DNA of 64,000 nucleotides from CAZDBA01 sp965224765 (GCA_965224765.1 CBDDAC010000043.1:124001-188000), one strand, 5' to 3'; numbered from the stretch's first letter, positions 8,919-18,044 are shown. The notes: generated by a model not told the origin, from the letters alone. Numbers and translations are program-made.

Positions 8919-9186
8919 TCGACGACCTTTGAAAACAGAACCGTTCGTAGTTATGTCTATTATCGGCACCTCAAAAGAATAATTGCAATACTGTTAACGA
9001 CTTAGATTCGCAAATATCACTGAGTTCAGCACAATTCGGCGCAGTTAAACACCATCGCACAGCCATTGGGGGGGGCGAATCGATCAGGCAAACACCTCGC
9101 ATTGAAGGTTGTTTGGAGGTTTGGCGAAGTTTCGACTGGCGCGGACTCTGTAGCCAACTGCTTCTGAACATCCACACTCCGCTTGC

Positions 9187-9237
9187 TTTGGAAACCGGCG
9201 TATCAGGTTCGTCCTCGCTGACGCGTCGGGTTTCCAT
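9187..9237. repeat. Family-A palindromic repeat, one arm degenerate
   Basis: The right arm CTCGCTGACGCGTCGGGTTT and CCAT matches the hairpins at 19921-19985 and 47217-47281; the left arm (GGAAACCGGCG) is eroded. On the minus strand it can be translated as METRRVSE, a typical spurious protein. The rest of 8970-9289 shows nothing else. Confidence 0.7.
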
Positions 9238-9289
9238 AAATAAGGCACTGCTTCCAAGTTTTCGATTCATGTACGAATGAAAAAGTCCA

Positions 9290-10204
9290 CTAACCCAGCA
9301 GGTGTGCGGAAACCTCTGATGTGGAATCCGAGTCCCAATTGAGTAACACCAACGCGATGACCGCGATGGCGATGCCAATGTAGGCTCGTTTTCGAAGCTT
9401 CTCATCAAGTAAAAATGTCGCCACCAAAGTCGTGAAAACGATACCGCCGGCGCTGCTCAAGGGAAATACGATGTAGCCATCAATCGAATCCAATGCTTTC
9501 AGAATCAATAGCGTTTGTAGGAAATTTGCGATTCCCATGATGGTGCCAATCACCAACTCCATCCACAAAATTCGCTTTCTGCGGTAGATCAACAGCAATG
9601 CTGACGGAATCCCCGCCACGACAAAAGCAGTCAAAACGAAGGTGGGTTTCTGGTCCAGAACGCTCTCGAATTTAAACGCTTCTTGCGAAATTCGACTGAT
9701 GCCGCAAAGAAGGAAAAAAATGAACAGGATGGTAGGGGCGATCCACTTTCCCCCGTCCCGCTTGTCTTCGGCATCATTTTGTAGGTTCACGTTGGATTGA
9801 GGCTTGATTGCGATCATTAGAAGGCTCACCAATGCCAAACCGATCCCCGCGATTTGAATTGAATTGGGAGTAGAATCCCAGGCAAACGCGGCAACAATAA
9901 TTGGAAGTAACAGCGAGAGCGAACCCACAACGGTGGTGCTGGAGACTCCCACTACCCGAATGCAATAATTGACAAAGAAAAAAGCAATAAAGTAAACCAG
10001 CCCCATCGTGCCACCGGTCCACATCGCCATAGGTTCGCCCGTTTGCTTGACCCCCAAAAAGAACCAGGGAGTAATCGCAAAGGCTGCACAAATGTAGTTG
10101 ATTGCACCGATGGTGATGATGTCTTCGGTGCCTCGATTGTGGGCCCACTTAATGCACAGGGTGAACACTGAGGAAAAAACGATGTACAGTAGCAAGTAAA
10201 ACAA
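9290..10204 (-). CDS. EamA/DMT-family transporter
   Basis: 304 residues with about ten hydrophobic helices in two halves, as in the drug/metabolite transporter superfamily. The halves are joined by a hydrophilic loop near SNVNLQNDAEDKRDGG. The second half carries the familiar IDGYIVFPLSSAGGIVFTT and LLDEKLRKRAYIG pattern. Located in the cytoplasmic membrane; substrate unknown. The frame starts at TTG (10204), with no in-frame ATG before the first helix. Divergently transcribed from the CPBP gene. Confidence 0.78.
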   Translation of the reverse strand: MFYLLLYIVFSSVFTLCIKWAHNRGTEDIITIGAINYICAAFAITPWFFLGVKQTGEPMAMWTGGTMGLVYFIAFFFVNYCIRVVGVSSTTVVGSLSLLLPIIVAAFAWDSTPNSIQIAGIGLALVSLLMIAIKPQSNVNLQNDAEDKRDGGKWIAPTILFIFFLLCGISRISQEAFKFESVLDQKPTFVLTAFVVAGIPSALLLIYRRKRILWMELVIGTIMGIANFLQTLLILKALDSIDGYIVFPLSSAGGIVFTTLVATFLLDEKLRKRAYIGIAIAVIALVLLNWDSDSTSEVSAHLLG

Positions 10205-10396
10205 GTTTTGGTCCGTCGAAGAAATGACGATCGAGTTACGTGGCGAACTTGCAAGATGGATTGAAACAATGATTTTGTAAAGTCGAAGTCCTGTCGCGAG
10301 CCCTTTTTATTGCCAAATGAATATGGCCAATCGCGGCCAACCAGCTGCGGTCCAATCTGTTATAAATGGTGGTTCTAAGCTGACTATGGATTGAAA

Positions 10397-11092
10397 ATGT
10401 TGTCGGACACAAAACTGGAACCCAACGCGTCACGATGGCGTTTGCACGTTATTTTTGCCGTTGCCATTTTGTGTCAAGCGATTTGTTGGTCTCTGACCTC
10501 GTTTGATAGGTCGATTTTTTCATTGGATCAGAGCTTTGATTCTGCAGTGTTGATCGTCACCATCGTTTTCGTTTCACTGCTTGTGGTTCCTTTGATTTCC
10601 TGTTTTGCCTTGTCCATTCGACCTGCCGAACTGGGGTTTTCCTTGGGCGATCTCAAGGTGGGGGCAGCTGGCTTGCTAATTGCGACTCCAATTATCGCGG
10701 CAAGTTTGTATTTCGGTTGCGATGACCCAGAGATTAAGGAGTACTATCCTTGGGCTGGAAGTCGCTTGGCCGACTCGCTGGGAAACATGCTGCTTTGGTT
10801 TCTGGTTTACTTTTTTTACTATCTTGCATTTGAGTTCTTTTATCGAGGGTTTCTTTTGAGAGGACTCGAGTCGGAGTTGGGGATCGTCGCGGCCGTTTGG
10901 ATTCAATGCGGCATGTCGGTCATGATGCATTTTGGCAAGCCAACACCCGAACTGATCGCGTCCGTGCCGGCTGGAGTCTTGTTCGCCTGGTTTGCCATCA
11001 GAACGAGGTCATTGATTTACGTTGTCCTGTTGCACTGGTTGATCGGAATCCTCAATGATGTGTTTGCGATGCACTTCAAGGGGTGGATTTAG
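10397..11092 (+). CDS. CPBP (Abi/CAAX) family membrane metalloprotease
   Basis: 231 residues from the ATG at 10397 (a TTG lies two codons upstream). About six helices. CPBP motifs are visible: FEFFYRGFLLRG (motif 1, normally EExxxR, here with one Glu), SVMMHFGKP (motif 2 with the conserved His) and HWLIGILND (motif 3). The family cleaves prenylated or other membrane substrates in the bilayer. The HFGKP variant recurs in planctomycete and delta-proteobacterial members, as I recall. Only one Glu remains in motif 1, so metal binding may be altered, but position and spacing fit. Confidence 0.78.
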   Translation: MLSDTKLEPNASRWRLHVIFAVAILCQAICWSLTSFDRSIFSLDQSFDSAVLIVTIVFVSLLVVPLISCFALSIRPAELGFSLGDLKVGAAGLLIATPIIAASLYFGCDDPEIKEYYPWAGSRLADSLGNMLLWFLVYFFYYLAFEFFYRGFLLRGLESELGIVAAVWIQCGMSVMMHFGKPTPELIASVPAGVLFAWFAIRTRSLIYVVLLHWLIGILNDVFAMHFKGWI

Positions 11093-11133
11093 GCTGAATG
11101 TCCTAAGGCGCTGAGCTTGGGAGTGATTTTTTT

Positions 11134-11159
11134 GGGAGGTTGAGGCTCCTGCCGAAACA
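11134..11159 (+). repeat. Family-B short repeat
   Basis: GGGAGGTTGAGGCTCCTGCC followed by GAAACA; same core as 8001-8054 and 33263-33318 but without their downstream extension. It lies 40 bp after the CPBP stop. Confidence 0.7.
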
Positions 11160-11204
11160 CATCGTTGCCAACCAATTCAGCGGGAACTTTGAACTCTCGA
11201 CAAC

Positions 11205-11322
11205 TCTTGCTGAAAGTCGGAATTAACCTTGAATGGGAAACAGGCCAGTTTGTTCGTATTTCCTTGAAAAGCGGCATTCTTACCGATTCCCATCCAATAT
11301 CAACTTCAAGTTCCAGCACTAG
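11205..11322 (+). repeat. ~118-bp MITE-like palindromic element, copy 1
   Basis: Nearly identical to 39874-39992 over about 110 bp, including CAGTTTGTTCGTATT, CATTCTTACCGATT and CATCCAATATCAACTTCAAG, ending TTCCAGCACTAGT. The left terminal repeat is worn (CTTGCTGAAAGT against TAGTGCTGGAAGT). No coding capacity. Confidence 0.85.
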
Positions 11323-11344
11323 TGAATTGCGCAAAGGCACAAAA

Positions 11345-11666
11345 CTATTCTCCGCCGAGCAGCGTGCCCGTTTCTGCTGACTGGTATCCAATGCGATGAG
11401 CGTTGACCTCGAGAAACCTGATGTTGCCAGGCGTTTCAATCGCCGCGCCAGTGTAGACTTGCCATGGCCCCATTGGTCTGGCGGCTTGTCCCCAGGCGAT
11501 AGGCAATGGACGCCCCTTGGGTCTCGCAAGACAGTTTAAATCGAAAGAACATTCTGTCGCCCCGTTGGAAAATATCTTCGTGGAATTCGGGCCGAGCTGT
11601 TGTTGGCTGCTGTCCATTTGGCGGCCAAAGACGCTCACGGACCATTTTGGACTCTGGCAAAACCAT
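11345..11666 (-). pseudogene. Decayed 3' end of a sulfatase gene
   Basis: Three minus-strand frames together spell a planctomycete sulfatase C-terminus. Frame 1 gives MVRERLWPPNGQQPTTARPE and LSCETQGASIAYRLG; frame 2 gives GDKPPDQWG; frame 3 gives GPWQVYTGAAIETPGNIRF and VNAHRIGYQSAE. These are the hallmarks of the tail domain found on many secreted sulfatases. The shifts coincide with two G-runs of four that would read through if each had five Gs. No catalytic domain precedes it: groL is immediately upstream on this strand. It is therefore a remnant left after deletion or rearrangement. Confidence 0.7.
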
Positions 11667-11712
11667 ACCCAGGTCGCTCGTTTCTCTGTTCCATCAATGG
11701 TGGCTTAAGAAA

Positions 11713-11740
11713 AAAACCACCATTAAAAAATGGTGGTTTT
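11713..11740 (-). terminator. Rho-independent terminator of groES-groEL
   Basis: AAACCACCATT and AATGGTGGTTT form a perfect stem; on the minus strand it is followed by a run of T. It lies about 55 bp after the groL stop codon and is the clearest terminator in the window. Confidence 0.9.
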
Positions 11741-11793
11741 GTGTTTTTGATAACGGTGATGCCGTGAGCCCAATGAGCCTACGGATCCGTTGA

Positions 11794-13413
11794 CTAATAC
11801 ATGTCGTTTCCGCCGCCGTGGCCGTGACTGCCCTTAGCGTCCTTTGGCTTTTCAGCGACAAGAGCGTCACTTGTCAAAAGCAAAATGGCAACACTGGCTG
11901 CATTTTTCAGAGCGGTCTTGGTAACTTTAGCTGGGTCGATAACGCCAGCTTTAACAAGATCTTGGTACTCATCAGTCAATGCGTTGTAACCGTTGTTACC
12001 TTTGAGGGCAGCAACTTTTTCGCAGACGATTCCGCCGTCTTGTCCAGCGTTGTCAGCGATCATGCGAAGTGGAGCTCGGCAGGAACGCAACACGATGTTG
12101 TAACCTGTTTGCTCGTCGATGCTCATCTCACCTGGCTTGACAGTTGCGCTTGCACGAAGCAAAGCAACGCCACCACCGGGAAGGATTCCATCTTCAACCG
12201 CAGCGCGAGTCGCGTGAAGGGCGTCTTCTACACGAGCCTTCTTTTCTTTCATTTCACTTTCGGTTGCGGCACCAACGTTTACTTTGGCAACGCCACCAGC
12301 CAATTTGGCCAAACGCTCTTCCAATTTTTCGCGATCGTAATCGCTGGAAGAGTTTTCGATTTCGCGGCGAATCGCATCGATACGACCTTTGATCTCGTTG
12401 CTCTTGCCGGCACCTTCGATGATCGTCGTGTTGTCTTTGTCGATGATGATCTTCTTGGCACGACCAAGACTTGTGAGAGAAAGCGTTTCCAGCTTGGTTC
12501 CCAGTGCTTCAAAGACAGGTTCTCCGCCAGTCAAGAATCCAAGGTCTTCCATCATGGCTTTGCGGCGATCGCCGTAGCCAGGGGCCTTGACTGCACAGCA
12601 GTTGAAAGTTCCACGCAGGCGGTTGATGACCAACGTCGTCAACGCTTCACCATCAACGTCTTCGGCAATAATCAAAAGAGGTTTGCCTTGCTGTACGACT
12701 TGCTCCAAAAGAGGAACGAGATCCTTGATGTTTGAAATCTTCTTTTCAAAAACCAAAATGTAAGCGTCTTCCATCACGCATTGCATCGAAGCAGGGTCGG
12801 TAACGAAGTAAGGGGAAAGGTATCCGCGATCGAACTGCATTCCTTCAACCCATTCAACTTCGGTTTGAAGGCTTCGACCTTCATCAACGGTGATAACACC
12901 GTCTTTACCGACTTTAGACATGGCAGTAGCAAGCAGGTCTCCGATTTCTTGATCGTTGTTAGCAGCGATCGAGGCCACATTGGCCATTTCGGATTCATCT
13001 TTGATCTTGATCGACATCGAGCTTAGCTTGGCGTTGATGTCGTCAACGGCCCGCTCAATGCCTTGCTTCATTTTGATGGGATTAATACCCGCAGTAACTG
13101 CTTTCAGGCCTTCGTTGAAGATCGCTTCAGCCATGATTGTGGCAGTTGTAGTTCCATCACCAGCAACGTCGCTTGTTTTGCTGGCGACTTCACGAACCAT
13201 CTGAGCACCCATGTTTTCATAGGCGTCTTCAAGTTCAATTTCTTTTGCCACACTGACGCCGTCTTTGGTGACGGTTGGGCTGCCAAAGCTCTTTTGCAAA
13301 ATCACGTTGCGGCCTTTGGGGCCCAAGGTGACTTTGACCGCACGGGCCAGTTTCGCAACGCCGCGACGAATCGCTTCGCGAGCTTCTTGTTCAAAGGCAA
13401 TCATCTTAGCCAT
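11794..13413 (-). CDS. groL: Chaperonin GroEL
   Basis: 539 residues, full length. Seen: VTLGPKGRNVILQKSFGSPT and DGVSVAKEIELEDAYENMGA at the N-terminus, the ATP-site AGDGTTTATI, and the apical domain. The C-terminus ends GSHGHGGGNDMY instead of the usual GGM repeats, a His/Gly-rich variant. It forms the double-ring ATP-dependent folding chamber with GroES in the cytoplasm. It follows groES after an 80-bp gap with a purine-rich AGCAGGAGATAAT leader, so the two form one operon. Planctomycetes often carry several GroEL paralogues; pairing with groES and a conserved core mark this as a probable housekeeping copy. Confidence 0.97.
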   Translation of the reverse strand: MAKMIAFEQEAREAIRRGVAKLARAVKVTLGPKGRNVILQKSFGSPTVTKDGVSVAKEIELEDAYENMGAQMVREVASKTSDVAGDGTTTATIMAEAIFNEGLKAVTAGINPIKMKQGIERAVDDINAKLSSMSIKIKDESEMANVASIAANNDQEIGDLLATAMSKVGKDGVITVDEGRSLQTEVEWVEGMQFDRGYLSPYFVTDPASMQCVMEDAYILVFEKKISNIKDLVPLLEQVVQQGKPLLIIAEDVDGEALTTLVINRLRGTFNCCAVKAPGYGDRRKAMMEDLGFLTGGEPVFEALGTKLETLSLTSLGRAKKIIIDKDNTTIIEGAGKSNEIKGRIDAIRREIENSSSDYDREKLEERLAKLAGGVAKVNVGAATESEMKEKKARVEDALHATRAAVEDGILPGGGVALLRASATVKPGEMSIDEQTGYNIVLRSCRAPLRMIADNAGQDGGIVCEKVAALKGNNGYNALTDEYQDLVKAGVIDPAKVTKTALKNAASVAILLLTSDALVAEKPKDAKGSHGHGGGNDMY

Positions 13414-13493
13414 TTTGATTATCTCCTGCTTTTGAAAAAGCGTTTGAATTTGGTTGGTTTTAGTTTGTGGGACAGAATCCGCTTGATCCAGAA

Positions 13494-13823
13494 TTACTCG
13501 ATTACGGCCAATACGTCTTCTTCACGCATCAACAAAAGTTCTTCGTCGTTCAACTTGATTTCGTTGGGAGCGTAAGAAGTGAACAGAACTCGGTCGCCAG
13601 GCTTGAGCTGAAGACCACCGCGTGTTCCATCGGCAAGAATATTACCGTCTCCAACGCTGATTACAGTTCCACGCAAGGGCTTCTCAGCAGCGCCACCTGG
13701 CAAAACCAAACCACCCGCAGTCATTTCTTCGACCTGATCTCGTTCGACCACGATTCGATCTCCGAGGGGTTGAAGTTTGACCTTTGATTTTTTCGCAGCT
13801 TTCTTTTTTGTTGCCACAGCCAT
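13494..13823 (-). CDS. groS: Co-chaperonin GroES
   Basis: 109 residues, slightly longer than the usual ~95 because of a Lys-rich N-terminal extension (MAVATKKKAAKKSKVK) before the conserved LQPLGDRIVVERDQVEEMTAGG. The mobile loop and the GDGNILADGTR and DRVLFTSYAPNEIKLNDEELLLMREEDVLAVIE stretches are present. It caps the GroEL ring. The ATG at 13823 is preceded by GGAGGAATCACTG, a good Shine-Dalgarno. First gene of the groES-groEL operon. I see no CIRCE element upstream. Confidence 0.97.
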   Translation of the reverse strand: MAVATKKKAAKKSKVKLQPLGDRIVVERDQVEEMTAGGLVLPGGAAEKPLRGTVISVGDGNILADGTRGGLQLKPGDRVLFTSYAPNEIKLNDEELLLMREEDVLAVIE

Positions 13824-13869
13824 CAGTGATTCCTCCGTCTGTATTTAATCTGTGCTTGTACGTATGGTG

Positions 13870-13902
13870 TGTCAGACCCAAAGGCGTAAGCCAAGCCTGA
13901 CA
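13870..13902 (-). promoter_or_regulatory. Nested hairpin upstream of groES
   Basis: The outer arms TGTCAGAC and GCCTGACA enclose an inner GGC-GTAA-GCC hairpin, 47 bp before the groES start. It could be a leader RNA structure or an operator palindrome; it is not the CIRCE sequence. Its role in heat control is inference. Confidence 0.4.
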
Positions 13903-14490
13903 TTTTTGCTTGATTGAATTTCGAAGTCTCCATTTATGGCAACTACCGCGCCAAAAAAGAAAGACTGAGAAATTAATTGATCGATTTTGAAAACTATGCC
14001 CGTTTGTGGGCGTTTACGAGCAAATTTTTGACTCGCCTGCTGACGCAAAACCGATGAGCTGAAGATGTCAGCTCGAGTTCGCCAGCGAAGGAGTGTTCTA
14101 CTTCCGCGCTTTCGTGACAGATTGTCAGAAATGTCACCGGAAAGTTCAATCGGCTAAATGTCTTAATTAGCAGAACTAACGGTTAATTTATTGAATCGAT
14201 CGGCTTTGTTTTTCGGCGTGAAATGATACTGCACCTGGAAAAAGCGGAAAAATCAGTTCGTTTGGGCACATTTGGCGTAAAATCCTATCGATCCAAGCGA
14301 AACTTTCGGCTCTTGCGGTTGCCAAATCGGATCGGGTTAACAAAATAAGAATAGAGAGGCGGACGAATCGACGTTGGGGCACCCAAGGTTGCTAATCACG
14401 TCCAATTCGCCGGTTGACGAAGGCGAAACACCGACCAGACATTTTGCAGTAATTGCAATCTCACTAATCAGGATTCAAAACGGGACAGGC
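13903..14490. other. Intergenic region without recognised gene
   Basis: About 590 bp between divergent groES and the zinc-ribbon gene. No supported ORF, no CIRCE element and no known RNA is seen. It presumably carries both promoters. Confidence 0.5.
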
Positions 14491-15330
14491 ATGTCAATCA
14501 TCACTGAATGCGGTAGCTGCAACAAGAAATTCAAAGCGAAAGATTCGATGGCGGGCAAGCGAGTCAAATGCCCAAAATGCACCAGTCCAATAACCGTGCC
14601 CACTCCAAAAGCAGCAGTCGCAGCCAGTCCCGGTCCCTCCGCAGCCACCTATAATCCAATTCTCGATTTACTGGATGAAGCCGGCGTTAAGTCCGTTCCT
14701 TCTGGTCCCGTCTGCCACAATTGTGGCACCGAAATGCACCCGACAAGCGTGATCTGCGTTGAGTGCGGCTATAACATGGCCACTGGAGAGCAGTTGGAAA
14801 CAGAGATCTACGAAGATGATGATGGGCTGGTAGAAACGGGTGTTTCTGACACCGACAAGATCATGGCCAAGGCCGAAAAGGCGATTGATGAATCACCCGT
14901 AAGTGCCGAAGGCCAGGACTTTGGCGATGGGGCAGACTCCTTTGTGATTGCCGCAATTGCGGGAATCGGGTTCTTGCTATTGTTAGGAATCGGACTCGGC
15001 GTGGTTCTCTTTATGGATGTCATCGTCGAACAATTCGGGCTAACGCCCCAAGGTATTAGTTTGACCGCGTCGATTTTCATCTATGTCGGGGGCGTTATTT
15101 GGATTACCACGGTCGCGTACTTAATGAATCCAACTCAAGCGATCATTTGCGTCTGTACGGGTGGTTTATACTGCATTGTCTTTGGATTTATGCAAGGCAG
15201 CACCATGTTGGTGCCGACGATCAGTTTGCTAATATCAATCTTGATCGGACTCATATCCTACTTGGTCATTGCGTTTAACAATCCAGATACCGTCCAAATC
15301 CTGACCCAAGAGATTGCAATGTTCTGTTAA
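14491..15330 (+). CDS. Zinc-ribbon membrane protein, planctomycete type
   Basis: 279 residues from the ATG at 14491 (the frame extends upstream without a better start). N-terminal zinc ribbon CGSCNKKFKAKDSMAGKRVKCPKC, shown here with its two Cys pairs at about 7-10 and 27-30. A Pro/Ala linker leads to a second ribbon, CHNCGTEM to CVECGYN. An acidic segment (EIYEDDDGLVE) and at least four hydrophobic helices complete the protein. The N-terminal motif is common in planctomycetes before varied membrane domains. Biochemical function is unknown; topology places the ribbons in the cytoplasm. Confidence 0.75.
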   Translation: MSIITECGSCNKKFKAKDSMAGKRVKCPKCTSPITVPTPKAAVAASPGPSAATYNPILDLLDEAGVKSVPSGPVCHNCGTEMHPTSVICVECGYNMATGEQLETEIYEDDDGLVETGVSDTDKIMAKAEKAIDESPVSAEGQDFGDGADSFVIAAIAGIGFLLLLGIGLGVVLFMDVIVEQFGLTPQGISLTASIFIYVGGVIWITTVAYLMNPTQAIICVCTGGLYCIVFGFMQGSTMLVPTISLLISILIGLISYLVIAFNNPDTVQILTQEIAMFC

Positions 15331-15723
15331 TTGGCGTCGATAATGTCGCCTGTACAGTAAATTGATTAATCAATTCGAACAAAAATTGAGAGTTTTCGCC
15401 TATCGCCAACGAGGTGATTGAGTTAATTTCTCTCTATACGAGCGTTTTTGAAGTCGTCACAACTTCAAAGTTTCAGAGCAAAGCGAACCAATTCAAGGGT
15501 TCGTTTGTCTGAATTCCACGATCAATCGATCCTGAACGACTCTACAGCGACAAGTCTTCTCAGAATTCTCGCCTGCCATCTTTATTGCGAGAATGGTCAG
15601 TGTTCGAAGCGACGTCGCCAAGTGTAATTTTAGAGCGTCGTGCGTGAATACTTTCAGCATTATTTATTCCTGCTGGGTTTGCGCGCCTGTTACGTGCCAA
15701 CTCCAATTGAAAACGGAAAAATA
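15331..15723 (+). other. Long leader upstream of the RNA helicase gene
   Basis: About 390 bp without a supported gene. It contains the perfect 16-bp palindrome AATTGATTAATCAATT at 15360-15375. Cold-induced deaD/csdA genes elsewhere have long structured leaders; whether this is one is inference. Confidence 0.35.
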
Positions 15724-17916
15724 ATGTCATCCGACAATTTGTCAGAACCAAACGAAAACCAAAATCCTGTTGGCCAGGCGCCAAACGGAACACCAGAACC
15801 CACAGTTCAGGACGCGGCCCCAATTGAGGAAAGCCCGGAGCAAGAAACCAAAGTGGTTGAAACTCCTGTCGTTGCCGAAGTACCTGTCGTTGCTGAAGTA
15901 CCTGTCGTTGCTGAAGCACCTGTCGTTGCTGAAGTACCTGTCGTTGCTGAAGTACCTGTCGTTGCTGAAGTACCTGTCGTTGCTGAAGCACCCGTCGTTG
16001 CTAAAAAGCCAAAATCTAAAGCTAAGAAGGTGAAGAAAAAATCCGAGAGCGATGGTAGTGCACCAAAAATTGAGGCCAAAAAAGTTGGCCATTCTTTTGC
16101 CGACTTGCCACTTCGTAGCGAAGTTCAATTTGCGATTGAGCAGTCTGGATACGAAACACCGACAGATGTTCAGGCAGAGATTATTCCACACATGTTGGAA
16201 GGTCGCGACGTTCTGGCTCAGTCACAGACAGGCAGTGGGAAAACGGCTGCGTTTGCCTTGCCAATTCTTTCTCGCATCGACATGAATAAGCACAAGCCGC
16301 AAATTCTTGTGTTGGCACCGACACGAGAGCTTGCCATTCAAGTTGCCCGTTCTTTTGAAACCTATGCCATGGGCCTTCCTCGTTTGAATGTCCTTTCCAT
16401 CTACGGTGGTGCCGACTATGACAACCAGTTCCGAAAATTGAAAAAGGGGGTTCACATTGTTGTCGGAACCCCAGGCCGAGTGATTGACCATGTAAACCGC
16501 GGCACCTTGGACTTGAGCGATATTCAATGCCTGGTTCTCGATGAAGCCGACGAAATGCTGAACATGGGCTTTTTGGAGGATGTCGAGTTCGTCTTGACCA
16601 AAACACCAGCCAAGCGACAAGTTGCTTTGTTCTCGGCGACGATGCCAACACCAATCCGAACTATTTCAAATCGATATTTGAACGATCCGGTCAAGATCAC
16701 TATCAAACAAAAAACCGTCACTGCCGAGTCGATTCAGCAGCGAGCTGTGTTTGTACAGCCTCGTGAAAAAATTGATGTTCTGTCTCGTTTTCTCGAATGC
16801 GAAGAAACCGAAGGCGTGATCGTTTTTACTCGAACCAAGGATGCGACCGTAACCGTTGCTGAACAGCTTATTCGGTTAGGATACTCAGCGGCCGCACTCA
16901 ATGGTGACATGCCTCAGCGAACTCGAGAGCGGACGATCGAAAATCTGAAGGCCGGTCGCTTGAATGTTTTGGTTGCCACCGATGTCGCAGCTCGCGGCTT
17001 GGATGTGAAGCGTGTTAGTCACGTTTTTAATTACGACCTGCCAGAAGGAAGTGAATCCTATATTCACCGAGTCGGAAGAACCGGGCGCGCCGGTCGAAAA
17101 GGCGAAGCAATTATTTTTCTGACGAAAACACAGCGCGGAAAACTGAAATTGATTGAACGGGTGACCAAGAAATCGATTGAGCTGGTTCAGCCCCCAACAA
17201 TTGAAGCGATCAATGAAATGCGAGTTAAGCGTTTCAAGAAACAGCTTACCGAAGTGACTGGCGAGCAAGACTTGACCATGTTCAAAAAGTTGTTGGTGGA
17301 TTACGCGGAAGAATCCGGCAAGCCAATGGAAATGGTTGCAGCTGCGGTTGCTCACATCGGTCAGCGTGGTCAACCATTCATGATGAAGGATCAACCGAGA
17401 CGGAGCAAACCGGACCGTGACAACCGGCGAGAAGGAAGCGGCGAGCAAGGAAATGGCGACCGCGGTCGTGGCGGACGTCGAACGAACGGTGGAGTTCCGG
17501 AGGGAATGAATCGATATCGAATTGCCGTCGGAAAACGAGATGGAGTTCGACCCGGTAATATCGTCGGGGCAGTTGCAAATGAAGCAGGTATCGACGGTGA
17601 CTTTATCGGTCCGATTCGGATTTTCGAGTCGTACAGTACGATTGATTTGCCAAGTGACTTGCCCAATGACGTGTTCCAGACGCTCCAAAACCTTCACGTG
17701 TCGGGTCGTCAACTGAAACTACGGCTCGCGGATGATGATTCGCGACCCGGACGTGGCAAAGGTGGCTATCAAAGCAAAAGCAATCAAGGTCGAACGTCGT
17801 TTGTCAGCCGGGACAAGAAATCGGGCGGCAATCGCCGCAAACCAAACGCGCACGGTGGACATGGTCCAAATGGAACAGCATCTGCCGCCAAACGCAAAAA
17901 GAGAAACGCGCGATAG
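15724..17916 (+). CDS. deaD: DEAD-box RNA helicase, DeaD/CsdA type
   Basis: 730 residues from the ATG at 15724. An N-terminal tail with eight PVVAE[VA] hexapeptides (48-95) and a Lys-rich stretch precedes the helicase core: Q-motif region near 140-150, Walker A SQTGSGKT (~168), PTRELAIQV, DEAD at 273-276, SAT, and HRVGRTGRAGRKG (~448). A DbpA/CsdA RNA-binding domain spans about 597-672 (RYRIAVGKRDGVRPGN to LRLADDD), followed by a basic Arg/Gly/Lys-rich tail. Such enzymes unwind RNA in ribosome assembly and mRNA decay, especially in the cold. The repeat tail is unusual for the family. A terminator follows at 17955. Confidence 0.93.
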   Translation: MSSDNLSEPNENQNPVGQAPNGTPEPTVQDAAPIEESPEQETKVVETPVVAEVPVVAEVPVVAEAPVVAEVPVVAEVPVVAEVPVVAEAPVVAKKPKSKAKKVKKKSESDGSAPKIEAKKVGHSFADLPLRSEVQFAIEQSGYETPTDVQAEIIPHMLEGRDVLAQSQTGSGKTAAFALPILSRIDMNKHKPQILVLAPTRELAIQVARSFETYAMGLPRLNVLSIYGGADYDNQFRKLKKGVHIVVGTPGRVIDHVNRGTLDLSDIQCLVLDEADEMLNMGFLEDVEFVLTKTPAKRQVALFSATMPTPIRTISNRYLNDPVKITIKQKTVTAESIQQRAVFVQPREKIDVLSRFLECEETEGVIVFTRTKDATVTVAEQLIRLGYSAAALNGDMPQRTRERTIENLKAGRLNVLVATDVAARGLDVKRVSHVFNYDLPEGSESYIHRVGRTGRAGRKGEAIIFLTKTQRGKLKLIERVTKKSIELVQPPTIEAINEMRVKRFKKQLTEVTGEQDLTMFKKLLVDYAEESGKPMEMVAAAVAHIGQRGQPFMMKDQPRRSKPDRDNRREGSGEQGNGDRGRGGRRTNGGVPEGMNRYRIAVGKRDGVRPGNIVGAVANEAGIDGDFIGPIRIFESYSTIDLPSDLPNDVFQTLQNLHVSGRQLKLRLADDDSRPGRGKGGYQSKSNQGRTSFVSRDKKSGGNRRKPNAHGGHGPNGTASAAKRKKRNAR
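15865..16008 (+). repeat. 18-bp coding tandem repeat (8 units) in deaD
   Basis: Eight 18-bp units such as CCTGTCGTTGCTGAAGTA encode P-V-V-A-E-V/A. Units are nearly identical in DNA, so copy number may vary between strains by slippage without changing frame. Confidence 0.9.
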
Positions 17917-17954
17917 ACTAAGCTTTGGTTAACATTGCTTTATTCAACAATTTT

Positions 17955-17980
17955 GTCGGTCATGATTGGCCGACTTTTTT
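17955..17980 (+). terminator. Rho-independent terminator of deaD
   Basis: Stem GTCGGTC / GGCCGAC with a 6-nt loop, followed by TTTTTT, 38 bp after the deaD stop. Confidence 0.85.
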
Positions 17981-18044
17981 GTTGCGCCGCTGAACGCCCC
18001 AACGGTGAAATTTCAACTCGCACCATGTGAAGGTTCGGTATCGC

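Noticed and set aside
9187..9240. Frames reading METRRVSE, METRSVSE or NPTRKRG in several spacers
   Set aside because: These translations come from the family-A palindromic repeat and are not genes.
11818..12735. 305-residue plus-strand frame inside groEL
   Set aside because: Antisense shadow of groL; long only because of codon bias in the real gene.
13824..13960. CIRCE element (HrcA operator) before groES
   Set aside because: The expected TTAGCACTC...GAGTGCTAA pattern was looked for and is absent.
14188..14382. 64-residue minus-strand frame between groES and the zinc-ribbon gene
   Set aside because: No start signal, family or compositional support.
16885..17712. 275-residue minus-strand frame in the helicase gene
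   Set aside because: Antisense shadow of the deaD coding sequence, with no own start signal or family.
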